From positions 25,319 to 89,318 of the forward strand of contig NZ_JANXWG010000082.1 in assembly GCF_025351285.1 (NCBI RefSeq): 64,000 nt of DNA. Reading direction: 5' to 3'. Position 1 is the first letter of the stretch, and every line of letters begins with the position of its first letter. This stretch comes from Novosphingobium sp. (GTDB lineage Bacteria; Pseudomonadota; Alphaproteobacteria; Sphingomonadales; Sphingomonadaceae). Positions 1 through 8,316 of this stretch are shown here, piece after piece. A program made the translations under genes and the position numbers. The notes below the pieces were generated by a model. That model was not told the DNA's origin and did no database searches. It saw only the letters and a program-made list of their open reading frames with translations.

Positions 1-1321
1 CACCAGGCTCACCACGCAGATCTCGCAAGCCACCCAGCTCAAAAGCGACCTGCTCACGCTGGCCAGCTCGCTCGGCAGCGTGGTGCGCACCGGCAGCTTG
101 TCGGCGCAGCCGTCGGTCGCCAACAGCGCGGTTGCCAGCGCCAGCCTGCCCCCGGGCAGTTCGGGCGTGAGCGGCAGCTACAGCCTGGAAGTGACCAGGC
201 TGGCCAGCCCGCAAGTGCTCAATTCGCAAGCCTTTGCCGCACCCACCACGCTGGCCGGGTCGGGCTCGCTCACCATCAACTTCGGCACGATTGCGGGCAC
301 GGCGTTCACCCCCGATGCAGCCCACGCACCGGTCACGGTCTCGATCGCTGCCGGCGCCACGCTGTCCGATGTCGCCAGTGCGATCAATGGCTCGGGCGCC
401 GGGATCACCGCTTACGTCGCCACCAGCGGCGATGGTGCGCATCTCGTGCTCAAGGGCCAGCAGGGCGCAGCCAGCGGCTTTACGCTGAGCGCCACCGAAA
501 TCGCCGGCGATCCGGGCCTGGCCAAACTTGCCTTCGATCCAGCCACCGCGGCGGCTGCAGTTGCTGCCGGCACACCCACGGCCACAATCGCCGCCAGCGC
601 CAGCGATGCGGCCTACAAGCTCGACGGGGTGAGCCGCACCGCCACCAGCAACACCATTCCCAGCGCCGCGCCCGGGATCTCGCTCAACCTGACCGGCACA
701 AACCCCGGCGCGCCGACGCAGATCACCTTCAGCGATCCCACCACGCAGATCGCCGCATCGATGCAGGACATGACCAATGCGCTGAACGTGCTGGTCGGCG
801 AATTGAACACCGATCTCGATCCGGCCTCGGGCGGGCTTTCGGCGGACAGCGGCGCGCGCGCGCTGCGCCGCCAGTTGGCTGGCCTGGCCGGCACCAGGAT
901 CATGCCCAATGCGGCGGCGGGTGCGCCTTCGACGCTGTCCGACCTGGGGCTGTCGGTCAACAAGGACGGCACCTTCAAGCTGGACACGACGAGGCTCAAC
1001 GCCACGCTCAAGTCCAATCCGCAAGACGTGGCAGCCATGTTCACGACCGGGCTCTACGGAGTTTACGGCACGCTCGACGGCATATCGCGCAACCTCACTT
1101 CGGCCAGCGATCCGGGTTCATTGTCGGGCTCGATCGCCCGCTACACCGGCTTGCAGACCAAACTGGGGACGCAGCGCACCACGCTGACCACCCAGCAGGA
1201 CAAATTGCGCACCCGGCTGGTAACTCAGTTTGCGCATTCCAATTCGATCGTCGCCAACTCCAAGTCGACACTCACTTACCTCCAGAACCAGGCAACGTCC
1301 TGGAGCAACAGGACAAACTGA
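1..1321 (+). CDS. fliD: flagellar hook-associated protein 2 (filament cap), N-terminus cut by window edge
   Basis: FliD is the cap at the tip of the flagellar filament and helps flagellin assemble after export. The frame is open from the first bases of the window, so the gene begins upstream; about 439 residues are visible. The GTG at 80 is only an internal codon. The protein is rich in Ala, Ser, Thr and Gly, as expected for an exported axial protein. It has a FliD_C-like end with a heptad-like stretch (LQTKLGTQRTTLTTQQDKLRTRL) and a final coiled region LTYLQNQ. The identity is supported by fliS, whose ATG overlaps the TGA (TGATG). Family assignment is from composition, C-terminal pattern and neighbour; no alignment was run. 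Confidence 0.88.
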   Translation, partial: TRLTTQISQATQLKSDLLTLASSLGSVVRTGSLSAQPSVANSAVASASLPPGSSGVSGSYSLEVTRLASPQVLNSQAFAAPTTLAGSGSLTINFGTIAGTAFTPDAAHAPVTVSIAAGATLSDVASAINGSGAGITAYVATSGDGAHLVLKGQQGAASGFTLSATEIAGDPGLAKLAFDPATAAAAVAAGTPTATIAASASDAAYKLDGVSRTATSNTIPSAAPGISLNLTGTNPGAPTQITFSDPTTQIAASMQDMTNALNVLVGELNTDLDPASGGLSADSGARALRRQLAGLAGTRIMPNAAAGAPSTLSDLGLSVNKDGTFKLDTTRLNATLKSNPQDVAAMFTTGLYGVYGTLDGISRNLTSASDPGSLSGSIARYTGLQTKLGTQRTTLTTQQDKLRTRLVTQFAHSNSIVANSKSTLTYLQNQATSWSNRTN

Positions 1322-1698
1322 TGCTGCGCCCCCGCGACCCCTGCGAAACCTATCGCCGCATCGATTTCGAGGCGCGCGTTTCGGGTTCCGACCCGCTCCA
1401 ACTCGTCGACGTGTGCTTCGAACAGCTATGCGGATCGCTCGATCGCGCCCTGTTCGCCGCCGATCGTGGTGACAATGCGATGAAAAGCGCGGCGCTGACC
1501 CGCGCAGTGGCGGCGCTGACCGCGCTGCAACTGGGGGTGAGCCCCGAAGGCCCGACCGGGCTTGCGCTGATCCAGCTTTACGGCGCGGCCCGGCGTTCGG
1601 TGCTCGACAGCGCGGTGCGGTTCGACGGCGCAACGCTGCGGCAGATCCGCGCCGACTTCGAGGAAATCCGTGGCGCGATGCGTGGCACTGCCCACTGA
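1321..1698 (+). CDS. fliS: flagellin export chaperone FliS
   Basis: FliS is a small, all-helical cytoplasmic chaperone that holds flagellin unfolded before type III export. The product is 125 aa, the usual FliS size. The N-terminal YRRIDFEARVSGSDPLQLV resembles the family's Y-x-x-x-x-v-x-t-a-s-p-x-x-L-v pattern, followed by amphipathic helices ending in LRQIRADFEEIRGAM. The ATG overlaps the fliD stop by one base, so the two are translationally coupled. No flagellin gene lies in this window; the rest of the flagellar cluster is presumably upstream. Confidence 0.85.
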   Translation: MLRPRDPCETYRRIDFEARVSGSDPLQLVDVCFEQLCGSLDRALFAADRGDNAMKSAALTRAVAALTALQLGVSPEGPTGLALIQLYGAARRSVLDSAVRFDGATLRQIRADFEEIRGAMRGTAH

Positions 1699-1707
1699 AA
1701 GCCTTTG

Positions 1708-1735
1708 TCGAAATTCGCGAAATAGCGAATTTCGA
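1708..1735. repeat. 11-bp perfect hairpin downstream of fliS
   Basis: Arms 1708-1718 and 1725-1735 pair perfectly around a 6-nt loop. It is the first of three consecutive hairpins between fliS and the first parA-like gene. There is no T-run after the stem, so terminator function is uncertain. Confidence 0.6.
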
Positions 1736-1736
1736 A

Positions 1737-1822
1737 GCCTGTGCCGTCCCGCTCCCCCGGCCCTACCACCCACAGGGTACACTCAATGGGTGGTAGGGCC
1801 GGGGGAGCGGGACGGCACAGGC
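1737..1822. terminator. 36-bp perfect inverted repeat with 14-nt loop, possible flagellar operon terminator or mobile palindrome
   Basis: Left arm 1737-1772 is the exact reverse complement of right arm 1787-1822, with loop 1773-1786. The stem is very GC-rich (contains GCTCCCCCGGCCC). The length and perfection exceed a normal terminator and suggest either a strong bidirectional terminator or a short palindromic repetitive element. It lies between two genes on the same strand, so it could insulate the parA-like genes from flagellar transcription. What is seen is the pairing; the role is inference. Confidence 0.7.
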
Positions 1823-1823
1823 T

Positions 1824-1844
1824 ATCCGGAACGCAGTTCCGGAT
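1824..1844. repeat. 9-bp perfect hairpin, third in series
   Basis: Arms 1824-1832 and 1836-1844 (ATCCGGAAC and its complement) surround a 3-nt loop, two bases after the 36-bp palindrome. It lies 60 bp before the next start codon. Confidence 0.55.
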
Positions 1845-1903
1845 CAGGCACACGAAATCTGCAACGCACTTGCATCGTGTGGGTGCGTGGCTAGGCTCGA
1901 ACC

Positions 1904-2638
1904 ATGGCGGTGATTGCAGTCTACAGCGTGAAAGGCGGCGTCGGCAAGTCGACGCTGTCGGCGGCGCTCGCCTGGAATTCGGCGATGGTGTCGCGGCGGC
2001 AGACGCTGTTGTGGGATCTCGATGTCCAGGGCGCCGCGGCCTTCCTCACCGGGATTGATCCGCCGCTCGCCACCCGCGCCGCTTCGATCTTCACGCGCGA
2101 ACTCGCGCCCGAAGAGCTGATCCAGCCGACCGCTTACGACAAGCTGGACCTGCTGCCGGCCGACGACAGCCTGCGCAGCCTCGATTCGATTTTCGAGCGC
2201 ATCGGCAAGCGCCGCCGGCTGGCGCGGCTGACCGAGGAACTGGCGCGGCGCTATGAACGGATCGTGCTCGATTGCCCGCCCGTGCTGAACGAGCTTTCGG
2301 CGCAAGTGATCCGCGCCGCCGCGCTGATCATCGTGCCGTTGCCGCCGTCCCCGCTGGCGCGCCGTGCGCTTGATGCGATCCGCGCCGAACTGGTCCGTTC
2401 GCACAAGACTCACCCGCCGATCCTGCCGGTGTTCTCGATGGTGGATCGGCGCCGGCGGCTGCACCGCGCTGCGCTTGAGGAAATGCCCGACTGGCCGGTG
2501 ATCCCGATGGCCAGCCGGATCGAGCAGATGGCCGAACGCCGCGAACCGGTTGGCGCATTCGCGCCCAATGAGCCGCCAGCCCGCGCGATTGCCACGCTGT
2601 GGGCGGCGGTGGAGCGCAAGCTGGCCAGCCCCGGTTAG
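1904..2638 (+). CDS. ParA/MinD-family ATPase, copy 1
   Basis: A 244-aa soluble P-loop ATPase. The deviant Walker A KGGVGKST is at residues 10-17, Walker A' is WDLDVQG near residue 40, and Walker B VLDCPP is near residue 122. These are hallmarks of ParA/MinD/CobQ proteins, which dimerise on ATP and position cargo on DNA or membrane. No ParB, MinC/E or parS-like repeat is visible nearby. The next gene is a clear paralogue with the same start (MAVIAVYSVKGGVGK), so this is a tandem duplication. Its place beside fliDS makes a role in positioning flagella or chemoreceptors possible (FlhG/ParC-like), but that is only inference. Confidence 0.85.
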   Translation: MAVIAVYSVKGGVGKSTLSAALAWNSAMVSRRQTLLWDLDVQGAAAFLTGIDPPLATRAASIFTRELAPEELIQPTAYDKLDLLPADDSLRSLDSIFERIGKRRRLARLTEELARRYERIVLDCPPVLNELSAQVIRAAALIIVPLPPSPLARRALDAIRAELVRSHKTHPPILPVFSMVDRRRRLHRAALEEMPDWPVIPMASRIEQMAERREPVGAFAPNEPPARAIATLWAAVERKLASPG

Positions 2639-2695
2639 CGATGGCGGAAGATTCTGTGTTGCGCTGGCACATGGCCGCAGGAATCGATTGCACGA

Positions 2696-2724
2696 ATCGG
2701 TAATATAGGGAAGTTTATACCGAT
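2696..2724. promoter_or_regulatory. AT-rich inverted repeat before second parA-like gene
   Basis: ATCGGTA (2696-2702) and TACCGAT (2718-2724) are perfect inverted arms around an AT-rich 15-nt centre. The site ends 25 bp before the ATG at 2750. In this GC-rich context it is a plausible operator or promoter of the second ATPase gene. Confidence 0.4.
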
Positions 2725-2749
2725 AACTCGGGTCGGGGGTCAATCCGCA

Positions 2750-3622
2750 ATGGCGGTAATCGCGGTTTACAGCGTTAAGGGCGGCGTGGGCAAGACGACC
2801 ATCGCGGTCGATCTGGCCTGGCGCGCGGCGCTGGTATCCAATCATCGCACCTTGCTTTGGGATCTGGATCCGCTGGGCGGCGCCGGCTTCCTGCTGGGTC
2901 AGCCCGAACGCCGCGCCGAACGAGCGGCCTCGATCTTTCAGCGTGACGGTCGCCCGCGCGACCTGATTGCACCCACTCAGTATGCCGGACTGTCGCTGCT
3001 CCAGGCCGATCCCAGCTTGCGCAGTCTCGCGCTCACGTTTGCGCGGCTTGGCCAGCGGCGGCGGCTGGCCGCCCTTACCATGCAGCTTTCGGCCGAATAC
3101 GATCGGATCGTGCTGGATTGCCCGCCGGTGCTTAACGAAGTGAGCGAACAGGTGATCGGCGCGGCCGACCTCGTGATCGTGCCTTTGCCGCCGTCACCAC
3201 TGTCGTTCCGCGCGCTCGAACTGGTGCGCAGCGAGATTGCGCGTCAGCATGGCCGCCATCCGCCGATCCTGCCGGTGCTGTCGATGTATGATGGCCGCCG
3301 CACCATCCACCGCGAATTGCGCGCCGGGCAAGCCGCCGGCTGGCCGATCGTCCCGGCGTCAAGCGATGTCGAACGCACCGCGGTGCTCCGCCGTCCGCTG
3401 GGCGAGGTTTCACCCACGTGTTCGGCTGCGCGCGCGCTGCAAGGCGTGTGGGATGCAGTCGAAGCCAAGCTCGGCACGCTGAATGGTGCGCCAGCGCCCT
3501 GCTCAAACATCCAGCATCCGGCCGCCATCCAGCATCCGGCCGTCATCGAGCATCCGCCCCTTGCGCAGCGCGTACCGGCACGCGTTGTGTCCGCACCTGC
3601 CCTGGAATTGCGCGTGGCCTGA
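2750..3622 (+). CDS. ParA/MinD-family ATPase, copy 2, with His-Pro repeat tail
   Basis: A 290-aa paralogue of the preceding gene. It has deviant Walker A KGGVGKTT from residue 10, Walker A' WDLDPLG and Walker B VLDCPP with Asp123. The ATPase core ends near residue 245. A tail absent from copy 1 follows, containing three short repeats IQHPA, IQHPAV, IEHPP and then a basic/hydrophobic end. The tail may be a partner-binding extension; this is inference. The ATG at 2750 is supported by N-terminal alignment with copy 1. The 111-bp gap contains an AT-rich palindrome, so separate expression is possible. Confidence 0.85.
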   Translation: MAVIAVYSVKGGVGKTTIAVDLAWRAALVSNHRTLLWDLDPLGGAGFLLGQPERRAERAASIFQRDGRPRDLIAPTQYAGLSLLQADPSLRSLALTFARLGQRRRLAALTMQLSAEYDRIVLDCPPVLNEVSEQVIGAADLVIVPLPPSPLSFRALELVRSEIARQHGRHPPILPVLSMYDGRRTIHRELRAGQAAGWPIVPASSDVERTAVLRRPLGEVSPTCSAARALQGVWDAVEAKLGTLNGAPAPCSNIQHPAAIQHPAVIEHPPLAQRVPARVVSAPALELRVA

Positions 3623-3744
3623 CCGCGGGCCGGTCACAGGCTAGTCCCAAGCTGGTCATGGGCCAGTCACAGGTCGGTCTTATTGCAGTGCAGCGCTCGT
3701 GCGGCTTGCCGTGCAGGGGTCTGCAAGGCTAGCTTGCGCCCGCC

Positions 3745-5943
3745 ATGGCACTCAAATCCCTTTCCCCCTCGCTTGAAATCGCAAACGCCGAACCGACTGC
3801 GGACCCGGCCGGCCGCTATTTCAACCGCGAGCTGTCGTGGCTCCAGTTCAACCGCCGGGTGCTGTCCGAAGCCGCCAACCCCGCATACCCGCTGTTCGAG
3901 CGGTTGCGCTTCCTGTCGATTTCGGGCGCCAACCTCGATGAATTCTTCATGGTCCGCGTCGCCGGTTTGCGCGGGCAAGTGCTCCAGAAGGTCGAAGACG
4001 CCTCGATCGACGGGCTGACCCCTGCCCAGCAACTGCCGCTGATCGCCGCAGAAGCCGATGCGCTGATGGCCGAACAGCAAGCGCTGTGGAGCGAATTGAA
4101 ACCGCTGCTGGCGCAAGCCGGCGTCCAGGTGATGACGGCGCGCGACATCGACGGCCCGGCCGAGCGGGAACTGGGCAAGTTCTTCCGCGAACAGCTTTTC
4201 CCGGTCATCACCCCGCAGGCGCTCGATCCCGCGCACCCGTTTCCGTTCATCCCCAATCTCGGCCTCTCGATGCTGTTCGAGCTCAAACGGCTGAAAGATG
4301 GCGAGCCGGTGCGCGAACTGATCATGCTGCCCGCCGCGCTTCCGCGCCTGCACGTGCTCGAGGACGGCGCGCGCTGCGTCAGCCTGGAAGTGGTGCTGCG
4401 GCATTTTTCGGGGCGGCTGTTCCCCGGCTATACCGTGCTGGGATCGGCCGCATTCCGCGTGATCCGCGACAGCGACATCGACTTCGAGGAAGAGGCCGAA
4501 GATCTCGTCCGCACCTTCCGCAGCGCGATCAAGCGGCGCCGGCGCGGCCGCGTGATCCGGCTGGAAACCGAAACCGCGATCCATCCAGACTTGTCCGCGC
4601 TGATCAAGCGCGAACTGGGCGGCGAAGACGCATTCACAGTCAAGACCGACGGGTTCCTGGGCATTACCGACTTGTCGCTGGTGGTCGAGATGGACCGGCC
4701 CGACTTGCGCTTCGTGCCTTACGTGCCGCGCTTTCCCGAACGGATAGCCGAACACGATGGCGATTGCTTTGCGGCGATCCGCCAGAAGGACCTCATCGTC
4801 CATCACCCTTACGAGAGCTTCGACGTGGTGCTGGCCTACTTGCGCCAGGCCGCCGCCGATCCCGACGTGCTGGCGATCAAGCAGACGCTCTACCGCGCCG
4901 GCAAGCAGGGTGCGGTGATCCGGGCGCTGTGCGACGCGGCCGAAGCGGGCAAGTCGGTGACGGCTGTGGTCGAACTGAAGGCGCGTTTCGACGAGGAGCA
5001 GAACCTGCATTGGGCGGCGCAGCTCGAACGGTCGGGCGTGCAGGTTGTCTATGGCTTCATCGAGATGAAGACCCACGCCAAGATCAGCCTGGTGGTGCGG
5101 CGAGAGGGGAAATTGATCCGCACTTATTGCCACTTCGGCACGGGCAACTACCACCCCGTCACCGCGCGGATATACACCGACTTGTCGTTCTTCACCGCCG
5201 ATCCCGCTATCGGGCGCGATGCCGCCGAAGTGCTCAACTACATCACCGGCTACCTCGAACCGAGCGACCTTGAGCAGATGGTGATCAGCCCGCTGACCCT
5301 CAAGCCCAAGCTGTTCGAACTGATCGACCGTGAAATCGCCAACGCGCGCGAGGGGCTGCCATCGGGCATCTGGGCCAAGATGAACTCGCTGTCCGACCGC
5401 AGCGCGATCGACAAGTTGTACGAAGCGAGCGCCGCCGGCGTGCCGATCGTGCTGGTGGTGCGCGGGGTGTGCTGCCTGCGAGCGGGCGTGCCGGGGCTGT
5501 CCGAAACGATCACGGTCAAGTCGGTGATCGGCCGGTTCCTGGAACACAGCCGCATCTGGGCCTTCGCCAACGGCGCGCCGCTGCCCAGCGCGGGGGCCGA
5601 CTTGTACATTTCCTCGGCCGACTGGATGAACCGCAATTTCGAACGCCGGGTGGAATATGCGCTGCCCTTGCGCAACGCCACGGTCCACGCGCAAGTGCTC
5701 GAACAGGTCATGCTCGCCAACCTGCTCGACGACGAACAGAGCTGGCTGATGCAGCGCGACGGCAGCTACCAGCGCATCGTACCGGGCTCGCAGCCGTTCA
5801 ACCTGCACCGCTACTTCATGACCAATCCGTCGCTGTCGGGGCGCGGTGCATCGCTGGAGGAAGACGCCGCGGTGCCGACCTTGTCGCTGACCCCGCTATC
5901 GGCCGCACACCTGCCGCATCCGGTGGTTCCCGACCCGCACTGA
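3745..5943 (+). CDS. ppk: polyphosphate kinase 1
   Basis: PPK1 reversibly makes inorganic polyphosphate from ATP. The 732-aa length is typical. The N-domain starts YFNRELSWLQFNRRVLSEA. The two active-site histidines are His444 in EMKTHAKI (autophosphorylated) and His463 in CHFGTGNYHP; the spacing of 19 equals that of the E. coli enzyme (435/454). FVPYVPRF and the C-terminal RRVEYALPL motifs also fit. ppx follows on the same strand after 116 bp, the common ppk-ppx arrangement for polyphosphate turnover. The ATG at 3745 gives a normal N-terminus. Confidence 0.97.
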   Translation: MALKSLSPSLEIANAEPTADPAGRYFNRELSWLQFNRRVLSEAANPAYPLFERLRFLSISGANLDEFFMVRVAGLRGQVLQKVEDASIDGLTPAQQLPLIAAEADALMAEQQALWSELKPLLAQAGVQVMTARDIDGPAERELGKFFREQLFPVITPQALDPAHPFPFIPNLGLSMLFELKRLKDGEPVRELIMLPAALPRLHVLEDGARCVSLEVVLRHFSGRLFPGYTVLGSAAFRVIRDSDIDFEEEAEDLVRTFRSAIKRRRRGRVIRLETETAIHPDLSALIKRELGGEDAFTVKTDGFLGITDLSLVVEMDRPDLRFVPYVPRFPERIAEHDGDCFAAIRQKDLIVHHPYESFDVVLAYLRQAAADPDVLAIKQTLYRAGKQGAVIRALCDAAEAGKSVTAVVELKARFDEEQNLHWAAQLERSGVQVVYGFIEMKTHAKISLVVRREGKLIRTYCHFGTGNYHPVTARIYTDLSFFTADPAIGRDAAEVLNYITGYLEPSDLEQMVISPLTLKPKLFELIDREIANAREGLPSGIWAKMNSLSDRSAIDKLYEASAAGVPIVLVVRGVCCLRAGVPGLSETITVKSVIGRFLEHSRIWAFANGAPLPSAGADLYISSADWMNRNFERRVEYALPLRNATVHAQVLEQVMLANLLDDEQSWLMQRDGSYQRIVPGSQPFNLHRYFMTNPSLSGRGASLEEDAAVPTLSLTPLSAAHLPHPVVPDPH

Positions 5944-6059
5944 TTATTTTTGCCCGATTTTGAGGGGCAGCCGCGCTTGCTGGCATTGCACGCGCTCCCT
6001 AAACAGCCGTCGATGTTCAAATCCAATCTGCCTCCAGGTGACCTGACCGGATCGGCCCG

Positions 6060-7574
6060 ATGATGTCGGATCGCCGCGCGATCATCGATATCGGTTCGAA
6101 TTCGATCCGCCTGGTCGTGTTCGGCGGAGCGCCGCGCGCGCCGGTGGTGCTGTACAACGAAAAGATCATGGCCGGCCTCGGGCGCGGCGTAGTCCAGGGC
6201 GGCCGGCTCGATCCGGCGACGGCAGCCATTGCGCTGGCCGGGCTGCAACGCTTTTCCGCGCTGCTCGATGGCATGGATCTCGCCTCGTTGCGCGTGGTGG
6301 CAACCGCCGCGGTGCGCGAGGCGGCCGATGGCGAAGCGTTCATCGAAGCGGTGCGCGCGCTCGGGCTCCCCGCCGAGATCCTCTCGGGCGAGGACGAGGC
6401 GGTCGGTTCGGGCCAGGGCGTGCTGGCGGCCATGCCGGGTGCCGACGGGCTGGTGGCCGACATGGGAGGGGGCAGCCTAGAACTGGTGCGCGTGGCGGGC
6501 GATGCGGTGCTGCAACGCACCTCGCTGCGGCTGGGCACGATGCGCGTCGCCGAAATCCGCGCAAGCGGCCACGGCAAGTTGCGCCGCCATGTCCAGACCG
6601 TGCTCGGCAAGCTGGCCTGGCTCGACAATTGCGCGGGGAGGCCACTCTATCTGGTGGGTGGCGCATGGCGCGCGCTGGCGCGGGTGCATATGCAGCAGAC
6701 CGGGGCGCCGCTGTCGGTGCTCGGCAATTACGCCATTCCACCCGAGGACGCGCGCGCGCTGTACGATTCGGTGCGCGCGATGGACCGCTTGGCGTTGAAG
6801 GCGCTGCCGGGAATCAAGTCGGCGCGGATCGCGCATATCGACGATGGCGCCGGGCTGCTTTCGGCGCTGGTCGAAGCCTTGCGGCCCAGCGCGCTGGTGA
6901 TTTCGGCGCAGGGCCTGCGCGAAGGCCTGCTCCACCAGGCGCTCCCGCCCGAACAGCGCGCGCGCGATCCGCTGATCGAAGGCGTCCGCTTCGTGACCGC
7001 CAACCAGCAGCAGTTTCCCGGCTATGCCGAAGCGCTCGATGCGTGGCTGGGCGGGTTGTTCGGCACAGAGGCGCCGACATTGGCGCGGTTGCGGCTTTCG
7101 GCCTGCCTGCTGCGCGGCACCGGCTGGAGCAGCAACCCCGATTTCCGCGCGCTCGGCGCCGAAGAATTGGCGCTGCATGGCAACTGGACCGGCGCCAGCC
7201 CCGCCGACCGGGCGATCATGGCGGCATCGCTGCTGGTGGCGATGGGAGGAATTGGGGGCGGAACCGAACAACCCGCGTTGTTGACGCAATTGGCTGGGGA
7301 GGACGATCTGCGCCGTGCGCGCGGCTGGGGCTATGCGATGCGGCTGGCGCAGCGCATTTCGGGCGGAGCGCCGGCTTTGCTGTTGCGCACCGCCATCCGC
7401 GCCGAGGGTGGCCAACTTGTGCTGGAACTGCCGCGCGACCTACATGCGCTGGTAGACACGACGCTCGAACGGCGGCTGACAGGACTGGCCAATGCGTTCG
7501 AGCTGGCCGCGCCACGGATCGATCTGGTTTCATCGCCCCCAGATTCGTCTCCCACAGTTAATTCGATGGCCTGA
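6060..7574 (+). CDS. ppx: exopolyphosphatase, Ppx/GppA family
   Basis: Hydrolyses terminal phosphates from polyphosphate, and possibly pppGpp. The 504-aa protein has the ASKHA-fold signatures in order: IIDIGSNSIRLVVF near residue 8, VVATAAVREA near 81, ILSGEDEAVGSG near 110 and VADMGGGSLELV near 131, followed by the helical C-domain. It lies downstream of ppk. The start is ATG 6060 or the adjacent ATG 6063; no clear ribosome-binding site distinguishes them. The C-terminus extends past the usual HD-like part with a low-complexity end. Confidence 0.93.
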   Translation: MMSDRRAIIDIGSNSIRLVVFGGAPRAPVVLYNEKIMAGLGRGVVQGGRLDPATAAIALAGLQRFSALLDGMDLASLRVVATAAVREAADGEAFIEAVRALGLPAEILSGEDEAVGSGQGVLAAMPGADGLVADMGGGSLELVRVAGDAVLQRTSLRLGTMRVAEIRASGHGKLRRHVQTVLGKLAWLDNCAGRPLYLVGGAWRALARVHMQQTGAPLSVLGNYAIPPEDARALYDSVRAMDRLALKALPGIKSARIAHIDDGAGLLSALVEALRPSALVISAQGLREGLLHQALPPEQRARDPLIEGVRFVTANQQQFPGYAEALDAWLGGLFGTEAPTLARLRLSACLLRGTGWSSNPDFRALGAEELALHGNWTGASPADRAIMAASLLVAMGGIGGGTEQPALLTQLAGEDDLRRARGWGYAMRLAQRISGGAPALLLRTAIRAEGGQLVLELPRDLHALVDTTLERRLTGLANAFELAAPRIDLVSSPPDSSPTVNSMA

Positions 7575-7638
7575 CGCGCGCACGGCTGGACAGCGGCCAC
7601 CCCGCCTTGTCATGGGTAATCCCCAATGGAGACCTGCG

Positions 7639-8307
7639 ATGTGGACGCTTTACCAGTTCCCGCTTTGCCCGTTCAGCCGCAAGGTGCGCCTGTTGCTGGG
7701 CGAAAAAGGCGTGGGCTACGATCTGGTTCGCGAAAACCCGTGGGAACGGCGCGATGAATTCCTCCAGCTCAACCCCGCCGGCCACACCCCGGTGCTGCGC
7801 AATGAAGACCGCGACATCACGCTCGTCGACAGCCGCGCGATCTGCGAATATTTCGAGGAAACCGTCGACAAGTCGCAGATGATCATCGGCACAGCCGCCA
7901 ACCGCGCCGAAATCCGCCGGTTGGTCGCCCTGTTCGACGAGAACTTCTTCGACGACGTGACCGCGCCACTGCTCAACGAAAAGATGCACAAGCGGCTCAC
8001 CCGCCAGCCGCCCGACAGCAAGGCGCTGCGCGAGGCGATGCGACTGGCCGACGCGCACCTCGATTACCTCGATTACCTGATCGATCGCCGCCCGTGGCTG
8101 GCGGGCGCAACGATGAGCCTGGCCGACCTGACCGCGGCCGCGCAAATCTCGGTGGCCGATTACCTGGGCGGGATCGACTGGTCGCACCACGAACAAGCTG
8201 CAAGCTGGTATGCGGTGTTCAAGAGCCGCCCGAGCTTCCGCCCGCTGCTGTCCGAACGGATGGAAGGCGTCGCTCCACCCAGTCACTATGCCGACGTGAA
8301 CGCCTGA
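7639..8307 (+). CDS. fzlA: GST-fold protein, probable FtsZ-localised protein A (FzlA)
   Basis: A 222-aa glutathione-S-transferase-like protein with thioredoxin-fold start WTLYQFPLCPFSRKVRLLL and a helical C-domain. The end PPSHYADVNA resembles the PPPHYADLDF-type terminus I know from alphaproteobacterial FzlA, which binds FtsZ filaments and links constriction to wall synthesis. Start ATG 7639 is preceded by GGAGACC at 7628-7634; the longer upstream frame has no GST-like sequence. Alternatives are a generic GST or a SspA-like protein. The FzlA call rests on remembered family features, not an alignment. Confidence 0.75.
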   Translation: MWTLYQFPLCPFSRKVRLLLGEKGVGYDLVRENPWERRDEFLQLNPAGHTPVLRNEDRDITLVDSRAICEYFEETVDKSQMIIGTAANRAEIRRLVALFDENFFDDVTAPLLNEKMHKRLTRQPPDSKALREAMRLADAHLDYLDYLIDRRPWLAGATMSLADLTAAAQISVADYLGGIDWSHHEQAASWYAVFKSRPSFRPLLSERMEGVAPPSHYADVNA

Positions 8308-8316
8308 TTATTCGCC

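Noticed and set aside
80..82. GTG at 80 as the fliD start
   Set aside because: The frame is open to the window edge and the visible protein lacks the FliD N-terminus.
3667..5808. 713-aa open frame on the minus strand
   Set aside because: It is antisense to ppk, whose motifs are unambiguous; composition (many His, Arg, Gln, Val) is typical of a GC-rich shadow frame.
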